Assembly (NCBI GenBank): GCA_014549065.1
Contig: JACDOX010000004.1
Location: forward strand, 12,193,664-12,257,663
Direction of reading: 5' to 3'
DNA length: 64,000 nucleotides
Source: Cardinalis cardinalis
Taxonomy: Eukaryota > Chordata > Aves > Passeriformes > Cardinalidae
The translations under genes and the position numbers were made by a program. The notes beneath the pieces were generated by a model. It was not told where the DNA came from and ran no database searches. It worked only from the letters and a program-made list of their open reading frames with translations. This document shows, piece by piece, positions 51,227 through 60,700 of the stretch (position 1 is the first letter of the stretch; every line of letters begins with the position of its first letter).

Positions 51227-54117
51227 TGTGCTAACTCTGCAGAGCCATGCTCCTTTATATGCTTCTCCCNCTGCTCCTAGTTGGGTCCTGTCCTTGCCCT
51301 GTAAATGTAGGATCTAAGCCAGTTTCCTTGCTTTCACTGCATTACACAGAAGCTCCAATTACTGCCTGGAATATCTTAAGGAATACCACCACTCACACAA
51401 AAGACCAAAACCCCTCATAGCAGGTATGATTTCAAGGACATTTAGCAAGTAAATGTGTCTCACATAGGCTTTCTGCTATTTCATCACTGATTAGTTTAAG
51501 CTGTCAAAAACCCTTCTGTATGTTTTAAAAATCTTTCAGGATGTTGATGAGGAACATTTATACTTAGAGAATTAATCACTGTATGAATCCTAGAAAGGCT
51601 TTAAAGTTACATAGCTTTTAACAATCAAAATAGAGGAACTTCAAAGATCATTCTAGCCTCCATAAATTAAATTGCTGACACACTAATAAGATCCTTGCTC
51701 TAATGGAACATTTGTACCTAATGCAGGTAAGTATTCAGCTACTTTATTTTTTAAGCCTCTAATTTCTGAGAAAGAGCTTCAGATAAGCACATATTCCATT
51801 GAATAATGTCATCAACTACAGGCAGAATGCTAGCAACTAATTGTATTAAGAAATTCTAGAACACAAGGCTGGTTTACTCTGCACAGAATGCACGTCTAGG
51901 CAATGGGTAGGAAAAACCCAGGCCATCTGCACAGCTTCCTTTGCCTCTTTCTTCTCCTCCTTCCATGAGGAGTGTGTGTGTATACACATATGTAAACACA
52001 CACACTAATAAAAATACAAGGCAGAGTAGATCAGCCTTGTATAGTGAACTCCTTAATACAGTTAATTTCAAATATACATATATAAAAATGTATATAAATG
52101 AACATTAAGGACACACAAAGTTGTTATGCAGAATGGTGAAAATGTGACTGGAGGAAGTAGAATGTTTTCACTGTTATGCACAGAACAAAGCAGCTTCCCC
52201 AGAAATAGCAGCACACATCAAAATGCAGCTATCAACTCTGCAAAGTCAACACAGCAATATGAAAATACGAATCCTATTCTCTAAGTATACAGAAAGTGAG
52301 CAGGGCAAGAGGAAAAAGAGCACTATAAACAGTACTGTAAGAACAGCTGTTAACAGCCTATGGCCTTCAGCAGAGTGCACAAACGCTTCCCAAATCTTTT
52401 ACTACAACAAAGTGGTTAAAAAGGTTGTTGACTGATAACCTTTTATTTCTGAGACCAAGGAAAAAGGCTTGAAAAGGATTGAAAAAGTTCAGGTCCATAA
52501 TGGAGAATAATAGCATTACAGAACAACGGGATGTGGGAGTTATTTCATGTGCAGGCTGTGATNAAGACAAAAGCAAGCAGTTTAAGTTGCATCTAATGAA
52601 TAAAGGTCAGTCAAGGAAAGGCAAAGAGATGAGTGATATGGTGAAAGCAAAGAGACAAGAGATCTCTGCACAGCATCCTGAAGAGTTAAAAGCAAATCCT
52701 CTGTCCTTACACAAGAGGAGTTACAAAAGGAGTGCAATGAAGAAGACAGAAAGGCTCAGAGCTCCCCCAGGTCGATACTCAAAGACCTACTACTGACTGA
52801 AATACACCTGGATGCCCAAAAGAGTTTGCAAAAAAACTGCTCTGAGCAATCTCCCTCTCTTCCACTGCTAGTCTTGCCTTGCTACAGGCAGAAGTTCTTG
52901 AATTAAATTTCTAAGCTCTGCACTATGAAAGGAGGTATGTATTTAATCAAAGGATGTACAAGGAAGGGGGGAAGAAAAAAATACTTCAGCAACACAAGAC
53001 AAAGTTACAGTTANTATAAATTTGCAATTTATTCACAAGAAAAATCCAAGTGCCAATAACAGGAAGCCTGAATTGGAGGAAAATGCTGGCTATCCATATT
53101 AAATTAAGAGATGTATTGTTAAATAAAAGCAGCTATGTTGACATCCACAGCTAAAAAGATGCCTCAGGCTATCATCTGGAAAAACACTATGTCACTGCAC
53201 GGCACGTGGCTTCCTTCCCATATCCTTTGTTCATTTATTTGTTTCATAATAACTATTTGAAGCTTTAGGAAAAAACCAAAAGAGCCTGTATATGACAATA
53301 GAAAAAAAAATTGTGTCCATGCATCTTGATCTGTAAATTACTGCTTAAAAGGAAAAAAGTTATANGCCAAATTCAACTCAATTCACTTCAACTCAAAAAG
53401 AATCATCCTTTCTGAATCAGATTTTTTCAGTGATACAGGATTAGTTAATCTTTATTCTGTTCTAAACAACACAAGCACATTGTTTAATGCCTATTTCACA
53501 TATAATTAACAAAGAGAACTTCTCAAGAAACAGGTTGACTAAACACTCGCTTTTCAAGCAAAGAGTTAAAGCACATACCTGAACAATANAAAGCTTTGAG
53601 TGCAGCTTGAGTAGGAAGAGCAGCTCAGTACTGAAAGCTTCCCATTCACATCATCACCTGTATTTTCTTCATAACAAGTGCATATGTAGGCAGATAGATT
53701 GGGCTGTTTCCAACAGCTGCCCTGTCATTTTAAAGATTTCCATGAACAGCATGCAGATGTAAATAGTGGTTGACTTTCCTCTTTTACTTCCCTCCTTCCT
53801 GGTTGGCAGACGCAACTTCTGCAGAGTCAAAACCAAGACGCCTCAGACAAGACCTGTTCTTCTCTTTCAAACAGGGCTGGGGAGTGAAGAGGCTTTTTAA
53901 GAGCACCTTGTTAATTCTGTAGATGTGTGAAGAGGGCTTGACTTGACCTATCCAAATCTGAAAGCCANGGCCTGAAAACAACATCCTGCCTCCTCAGGGA
54001 GATAGTGACCTCAACAAGTACCAGGTAAGACAACATACACCAATATTTAAGCTAAGACAAAGCTAGCAGCCAGCTGCAATTTCAGACAGNAAATAATAGC
54101 CACTGCTCTAACACTCT
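51227..54117. other. unique DNA between the microRNAs, right part
   Basis: AT-rich, with a small CA/TA-rich patch near 51970-52100. No gene or RNA was recognised. Confidence 0.55.
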
Positions 54118-55181
54118 TGTATTGGTTTTGCACGGCCAGGTTTTGGTAGCAGTGGAGACTAAAAGAGTGGCTTCTGTGAGAAGCTGCCAGACGCTTTCCC
54201 CATGTCTGGCAAAGCCAATGACAGCCAGACCTGCTGCTGGCCAAGACCGAGCCAGTCTGAGAAGGNAGTAGTGCTCCATGATAACATATTTAAGAAGGAA
54301 AAGAAATTATTGTGTTATTAAGAATAATTTGGCTCAAAGAAGAGAGGAGTGAGAATATGTGAGAGGAACACTATGCAAACACCAAGGTCAGAGGAGAAGG
54401 AGAGGGAGGANGTGCTCTAGGCACTGGGGCAGAGAATCCCCTGCACTCTGTGGGGATGCAGAGATTCACCTGCAGCCCATGGAGGAGACTCACACCTGAG
54501 CAGGTGGAAGCCCAAAAGATGGTGTGACCCTGCTGGAAGTCTGTGCTGGAGTAGGCTCCTGGTAAGGACCCACAGACCCATAGAGAGAGGAGCCCATGTT
54601 GGAGCAGGTTTCCTGGTAGAACTTGTGACCCACAAGTGGATCCACTTGGGATCCACACTGGATCAGGCTGTGCCTGAAGGACTGCACTCTATGGAAGAGT
54701 GACTCATGCTAGNGCAGTTAATGAAGAACTTAAGTCCATGGAAAGGATTCACATTAGAGAAGTTCCTGGAGAACTGTCTCCCATGGGAGGGATCCCATAC
54801 TTGAGCAGGGGAAAGACTCTCCCTGAGCACCATCAGGAACAACCCATGATGAACTGATCGTAGCAACCATTCTCCATCTCCCTTTGCCACTGTGGAGGAG
54901 GAGGTANANCCTGGGAAGGACAGAGGAGTGGGGAAAAGGTACCTTTAAGCTTTGCTTTACTTTTCATTATTCTGCTCTAATTTTGAATGGTAATAAATTC
55001 AATTAATATCTCCAAGTCAACTCTGTTTTGGCTGTAACACTATTTGGCAAGTGATCTCTTTCTATCCTTATTTCAACTCATGAACCTTTTGTCTTGTTTT
55101 CTTTCCCTGTTCAGTGGTGGAAGGCAGTGATAGAGTGGCTTTCATGGGTGCCTGGCATCCAGACAGGGTCAAACCACCATA
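54118..55181 (+). mobile_element. solo LTR, avian ERVL-like, between the two microRNAs
   Basis: An LTR of about 1.06 kb beginning TGTATTGGTTTTGCACGGCC and ending GGGTCAAACCACCATA; the expected terminal CA seems mutated to TA. It matches an avian LTR family I recognise. The early part has the TGAGAAGCTGCC and TTGGCCAAGACC-like segments, the middle (54420-54880) is a run of degenerate 50-60 bp units built around GAGCAGG and CATGGA, and AATAAA lies at 54992-54997. The signal gives plus orientation, antisense to mir-30a and mir-30c-2. I see no matching target duplication, so it is probably older than the 28052 element. No internal retroviral genes flank it. Confidence 0.82.
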
Positions 55182-55215
55182 AATTCCTCTGAAGTTTAGC
55201 CCTAGCAGTTTTTAA

Positions 55216-55581
55216 GAGGTAGTTGGCAGAAGAGCAGGTTACATGTCTGAAGCTGCTTTTTATGAAGAAAACTCATGTGCATGTAGTNTGATTAGAGAGG
55301 CTGGAGAAAACAGTCTCAACATACTACTACATTTTCCAAGAGGAAACATGCTGAACTTTGAGACGGTACGTAATTCAGGAAGAAGAGTAATAGAATGGGT
55401 ATTGAAAGAATTTCCTGCCAAAGCACAAATATTATCAATATGTAAATCTTCACAGGAGGTACTTAATGCTTTTGATATTAAATACTCTGCCTATGCAAGC
55501 CTTTTCCTATTGCTCAGTCCTCTTCAAAACTATTGTGAAGCTTTCCAGATGAGGCGATTATGTCAAGAATCCTCTGCCTAG
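55216..55581 (+). other. unidentified coding-like ORF just after the LTR
   Basis: The frame is open from 55216 to a TAG at 55579-55581, with the first ATG at 55243 (113 codons). One internal N lies in codon 16 of that reading. The C-terminal half (for example RVIEWVLKEFPAKAQILSIC) is not low complexity and looks protein-like. It begins 35 bases after the LTR ending at 55181, so an LTR-driven transcript could include it. A strong splice-donor match, ACG followed by GTACGT at 55363-55368, interrupts the frame, which argues against it being one coding exon. No family was recognised. Confidence 0.18.
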
Positions 55582-57684
55582 ATGGCATTTCTCAAGTGCA
55601 TCCAAGTCTCATAAATTTNATTACAAGTTCACTTAGAAAGTTCTTGTGGTTTTCAATAAAGCCAGTTTTAAGCTCAGAAAGACTCCTCTAAGCACTTGTT
55701 ATTTGTTAAACCACAACTCTGTTCATTACTGTTCTACTTTGTCAGCAGTAACACCCACCTCTATCATTCACAAATGTAACTTGACTGTTGCCCGTAATTC
55801 CCATTTTTCTTCCGCCATAAATTCCAAAAATTCAGCTACTTCTACAACCCATGTAAGCCATACCCTGAGCAACTAACTTGGCCCTCAATTAAATTTGCAA
55901 TTATTTTAAGTCAAATGCTGTATTTGTTGGAATTTTCTTTTTCTGAGTTCACTACAAGCTTTTCAGTGTCACTTAAATCTGCAAGAAAAGGCTTTTGGAA
56001 ACCTCTGCNCATTCTGCCTGCTCCATCTGCAGAGAAAAAAAAAATCATCAACCTAAAATCACAGCTTCATCAGTGTCNGTCCTAACTTCAAATCCATATA
56101 CTATCCAACTAAACCATCATCTTTCAAGATATTTACAGCCAAATAAATAAATGGCTAGGAAGATACGTCTTCTGTCTTCCTACATTTTAATCAGCCAGCA
56201 ACCCAAAGTCACTAAAAATGTCCATCTCTCTGCCCTCCTCCTCACATCTCACCATGTGATCTCTGCCCACATCATCTAAATTCCACTTTGATGCCACTGG
56301 TCTTGAATCAGACTGTAAATCCTTTTTGGGAGACCTCATACCTTACTATGAAGAAGTGTGCAAGATGATGTCCCAGTGCTACTCCTAAGAGGACCTTCAA
56401 GCATTACTGAAATACAATATAATTTGAACCTGATTTGTATACACAAATCTTCACTGAATGCTATTTGCTAAACAGATCAATGAAGTTTCTCAAATATAAA
56501 ATATGGGGTTTTGACATTGCAGATACTGTTTACCTACCTATATGACAATAATGTTTTGTAAGAACTCTGACCAGGACAGTAACTCCTTTACAAAAAAAGT
56601 CACAAAGTCCAGGAAGCCTTAGGGTATCTGTATCTTATGTGAAATGTAAAGGGACAGAGTANTGTTTAGATTATGTCCTCTCATAGCTTTATACAAACAC
56701 GCACACAAACATATTTGAGAAAAAAGGATACTGACAACAAGAAAAAAAAAATTAACAACACAACTCGCTTTACCAAAACCATCGATATTTAATGCATGTA
56801 CCAAGCAGATACATATCTTCTATAGGTTATTTCAAGAAGGAATTCACTAGTGCTTTTATTATCAGCTTTAATCAGTTATGTGCTACAACCTCACTGCTCT
56901 TTTTCTGGTATGATAGCAACCACCCTTAAGCAGTGTACCAATCACATAAATTGTTCCCTATCTCTTATGGTCGTTATTTTAGCAACAGGGTTCACACACA
57001 CATATAATTAATTGGCAGGACTGGAATCTTGAAACTGCCTCAATTGACTTCTAGAAAAGTATGAAAAGTATGAATCAACTTTTAGCACTTCTTCCTTTTT
57101 TTTTTCTTGCAAGGGAGGGCGAAGGGGAAGATCACTGAACCTCAGACAGCTGACATTCTATGGCACATCAGAAGTAAACTCAGACACGTGACATCTCCCT
57201 GACCTCCCCATAAGTTCTCAGAGTTGGGCCTCTTCCAGGAAAACTAAATTTTTAATACTTCCCCTCCCCCCGCCCCCCCTCCCCCAGTTTTGTTTACTGG
57301 TGAATTTCTAGTTTCCAGAAGTCCTTTAAGTGATGATTTCCTACAAGGCTTAGCATTTCAAATTTTAAATGAACCATCGGAGAGATGATAAAGATGTGAA
57401 ATAATCTTGTGAAAACTTTCTAAACGAGTGTAAAATCAAAGCCAAGCGATCCATACAAAAAAGCAACTCTGAAAACTTAGAACTGAGTCTGCAGTTAAAA
57501 ATAAAACCTGATTCCATTTTTGATTCTTCCTAACAGAGATTGGATGATTTACAGATATTAAGACACAGACATCAGAAGAAAGATTAAGCAGTATGTAGAA
57601 AAGCCTGGCCTAATTTGTATGCCTGTGATAGATGAAATAAGAGTTTTAAACAGACAGCTATGTTTTAGGTGTCAAACATTTCTT
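55582..57684. other. unique DNA immediately downstream of mir-30a
   Basis: Apart from the G-quadruplex tract at 57261-57285, nothing recognisable. It should be transcribed as part of the mir-30a primary transcript on the minus strand. Confidence 0.5.
57261..57285 (-). other. G-quadruplex motif downstream of mir-30a
   Basis: The plus strand is an almost pure C tract. On the minus strand it reads as four G runs of 5, 7, 6 and 4 bases separated by single A, C and A. Single-base loops make this a near-ideal G-quadruplex motif in DNA, and in RNA if the mir-30a primary transcript continues through it. It starts about 415 bases 3' of the mir-30a hairpin. Confidence 0.8.
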
Positions 57685-57688
57685 GACG
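57685..57688 (-). promoter_or_regulatory. CNNC processing motif 3' of mir-30a
   Basis: On the minus strand, CGTC occupies nt +17 to +20 after the end of the 3p arm. This is where the CNNC motif that recruits SRSF3 and helps Drosha positioning is expected. The match is seen in the sequence; the function is inferred from known pri-miRNA rules. Confidence 0.75.
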
Positions 57689-57704
57689 TCTGTGGCAGTT
57701 GGCA

Positions 57705-57726
57705 GCTGCAAACATCCGACTGAAAG
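57705..57726 (-). ncRNA. MIR30A: mature miR-30a-3p
   Basis: The 22-nt 3' arm product begins CTTTCAGTCGG and ends TTTGCAGC. It is the strongly conserved partner strand, known to be used as a functional microRNA in vertebrates, and pairs with the 5p arm in this precursor. Confidence 0.96.
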
Positions 57727-57746
57727 CCCCATCTGCTGCTTCACAG

Positions 57747-57768
57747 CTTCCAGTCGAGGATGTTTACA
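57747..57768 (-). ncRNA. MIR30A: mature miR-30a-5p
   Basis: The 22-nt 5' arm product begins TGTAAACATCC; the seed (nt 2-8) is GTAAACA, shared by the whole miR-30 family and by mir-30c-2 in this window. The miR-30a-specific part is CTCGACTGGAAG. The ends are placed by comparison with the known mature sequence. Confidence 0.97.
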
Positions 57769-57780
57769 GTCGCTCACTGT

Positions 57781-57782
57781 CA
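57781..57782 (-). promoter_or_regulatory. basal UG motif 5' of mir-30a
   Basis: Counting back from the first base of miR-30a-5p on the minus strand, T and G fall at -14 and -13. This matches the basal UG motif of animal pri-miRNAs. It sits in the TTGACAG segment that is also known from the human locus. Confidence 0.75.
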
Positions 57783-60700
57783 ACAGCAATACACATTCCT
57801 TGGCTGTTTATTTTATATTATTAACATGCAGAAGAAGCCTCCAAGCAGGTTAGTTAAGATCTACTACAACTTCTGTTGCTGTGTTGCTGCCCGCAGATGT
57901 ACACCGGACTGTGTTTATAGTATTTACTAATGAAATCAAGTATAACTTCCAGAGGAACATTTGCNAACAGCCAGGCATATTTTCTATTCAAGCATTACCC
58001 TTCTAATATTATGTTGCCTGTTTTATACCCAGTAAGAATTATATAAAGACGTACAAAAAGAGCAACTTGCTTCCACTGTTGTGTTTTTGTTCTCCAAGAG
58101 ACTTGACCAATCCTGTCACATTAATATAAAAACCGCACTACTCTACAACAAAGTTCACTTATCAGCACAGCAACTAAAGATAGTAACTGGCACAAAAATA
58201 GAACCAAACCCTTCCTAAGGGTATTTCATTAAAGTGTCTGGGATGGCTTCCTTCCCCTCAGAAAAGTGGGGGCAAGGAAATTATACAATATTAGAAGTTA
58301 GCTTATACAATATTTGCTTCTAAATAAAACCATGGAAAAAAAAAAACAACCCACCCAGCCCACAGGGGACAGTGGGGAAGAAGGAAAAAGTTGTATAGCA
58401 AGCTCTGCAAAGGCTTCAATAAAGTTAAAGATTCCTACAAAGTATCTGAGCTAACCAGTTGCTGCTACACTTCACAGGGAGTTGGCAGAATGGCATTTCT
58501 CACCAAATGAAAAAGCCAAAAAGATTTGGCATGACAGTGTCTCAGTTGTACAGTTCTGCTGTTTGTTTTTTGTTCTATCTCCCATTTCCTTATTAAGTTA
58601 ATGATGGGGAAAATTAAAGATTAATCACTCAACTATTTTTCTGAAGTCATATGAAACCACAGCAGGCAAGCAGAGCGATTATATCACTCTAATTAGAAGG
58701 TGTTTTTCNTTGAAACTTTTTTACCCCAAATGAAATTACCACACTGTAAACTGAGTAAGTTATGAAAAGATTGTAGTTGGAACGCAGAAGCCTGTGGCAT
58801 ATTTACTCAAACTGATAAGTGTGAAGGATCTCTATAAATCACTTTCAAAACTCAGGGTTATATTTTCTATACTAAGGTTAAGAAAATTACTCTTTCAGGC
58901 AGCAGGTGAAAACAACCAGAATTATGCTAAGGCCTTTCCCTTTAATCAATATAAACTTTGAGCTACTAAAGCTTCCTAGGGAATCACATTTTCTGAATGG
59001 GTCAAGTCACTAAGGAAACAAAGCAAACTTTATCAGTGCTGCACAACTCTACATTCCAGGAATTCCTAGCACTTGGCATCTATATACCACATCAGAGCCA
59101 CAGGATCCACTCACTCTCTCCTTAGGAGAGCAATCATAACAAGCTATGAAACTCTCAGTAAGGTCCTCAACCTTACACAAAGTTGGCAATATGAGGAGGT
59201 AATGGCCTTTNCTGTGTGAGATCTACTGAAGAACAGGAGAAAATATATTTACTATAACAATGTGTTGGAAAGAAAGGAAAATAGTTCCTCTCTTAACCAG
59301 TCCCATCTTACTTATCAAAAGCCAGCTAAGAAATACAATTAAANCAGCTTGTAAAACAATATGCATAGATAAACCACAAAAACTAAACCAAACCAAAATT
59401 NAAAAAAGAAAAAACCCCAAACAAAAAACCCTCATATGCAAAATACTGATTGCAGAATGGAAATATTTCAGCCTAATTACACCTACTCATCACACTAAAA
59501 TTATAATTTCATTTGTAAATATACTGGCCTTATATCCACACCTTAAAGNGGGAAAATGTAGGAAGGCTATAAAATGGAACTAATTAGATTAAGTAAATTA
59601 TATCAGCAACCATATGCAATCTTACTCCATATATGGCTACCTTTCCATTTTAAAAACACAAACAGATTACTCCTGTATCAAAGTCAAAAGAAGGTCAACC
59701 TAAAACTGTGAGACACAAAGCATGGACTGTTATGCAGGAGAAGGCAATGAGTTGTCTTTACCACTCTGATATTTGTAAAGTATTCTTACAGAGGTGTTTT
59801 GTAATAAAGTGCTCAAGACTCAAATAGCAATCAACAGGACTTGATACATGCTGATCTTGATAAGGTGAAACATACCTGAACAGGTAAAATACAGGCAAGA
59901 CAAAAAGAACAACATTTGAACATTTCAATGTCTTCATGAAATTTATAGCTCATATCCCAGAAGGAGAAAGGGGCAAACTGGTAGCACTTAAGCCCTGTTC
60001 TGTAAATAAAAAAAAAGCTTTCCACTGCTCTTCCCTCATTCTCCTGTAATTTCTAAGTCAGATGAATGGATTATTGGTGACAAAGAAGTAACTACAAAAG
60101 CAAACAAAGCAACTAAACCAAAACTTGCCAAGTGCTCCTAGAATTCAAAACCAGAACCTCTACCTTTTCTGTTACCTTCCATATAGACAAGGTGATAGGG
60201 TAACTCAGGCAGATAAATTAGTTTTTAATCATATCAGATTAACACTGGAATATCAACAGATGAAACTGCAAATTAAAAGCTACATAGAATTCGCAAAAGC
60301 TTAACACATGGCAATTATTTCCTAAGTTGCTTTATAGTTTCCATTTTCAAATTTGCTTGTCAAAACCTTTAAGATCATCATTAAATATGGGAAAATATTA
60401 TTCCTNCTCTTCCTGTCACTGACAGCACAGGAAGATTAAGCACACATTACTTATATGAACTCAAGTTCACAGCTGTTATGGTACAACATGAGTATCTCCA
60501 ACTGTTGCAGATGAATCCAATTCTCTCTACTTCATCTGAGCTCTAAAATGCCTGAAGCAGCAGGCTCCTCCTGCACTAAGAAGGCAGTTGCAGACAAGCA
60601 GTTGAAATTATGCACCAAATGAGATANAAAACAGCCAAACATTTGGAATGAGATGTCAAAGCTCTCGGTAAAATCATGAACAACATGTAGTGCCTAGTTT

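Larger units (their letters stand above)
31441..57773 (-). ncRNA. inferred shared primary transcript of mir-30a and mir-30c-2 (ends unknown)
   Basis: This is an inferred transcription unit, not one read from splice sites. The two precursors are on the same strand, 26.2 kb apart, with no complete protein-coding gene between them. In human the same pair lies in a long non-coding transcript region on 6q13 (LINC00472/C6orf155 area, from memory). The coordinates given are the minimum span: the promoter should lie to the right of 57773, possibly beyond the window, and the 3' end to the left of 31441. I could not assign exons. Inside the span, on the opposite strand, is the LTR at 54118-55181. If the two precursors were transcribed separately, this entry would be wrong. 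Confidence 0.5.
57702..57773 (-). ncRNA. MIR30A: microRNA precursor mir-30a
   Basis: This is the pre-miRNA hairpin for miR-30a, a post-transcriptional repressor loaded into Argonaute after Drosha and Dicer cleavage. Read on the minus strand, the 5' arm contains TGTAAACATCCTCGACTGG and the 3' arm CTTTCAGTCGGATGTTTGC. The arms pair along almost their whole length around a loop that begins CTGTGAAGC. Both arms match the vertebrate miR-30a arms I know at every base. The 5' flank (TGACAGTGAGCGAC) is the well-known miR-30a basal segment, and the 3' flank starts GCTGCCAACTGCC. The hairpin is 72 nt; the human precursor is 71 nt from memory. The terminal loop differs from human by two substitutions and one inserted G. 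It lies about 26.2 kb upstream, in transcriptional sense, of mir-30c-2 on the same strand, as in other vertebrates. Other miR-30 family members are excluded by the CTCGACTGG 3' half of the 5p arm. Confidence 0.98.
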
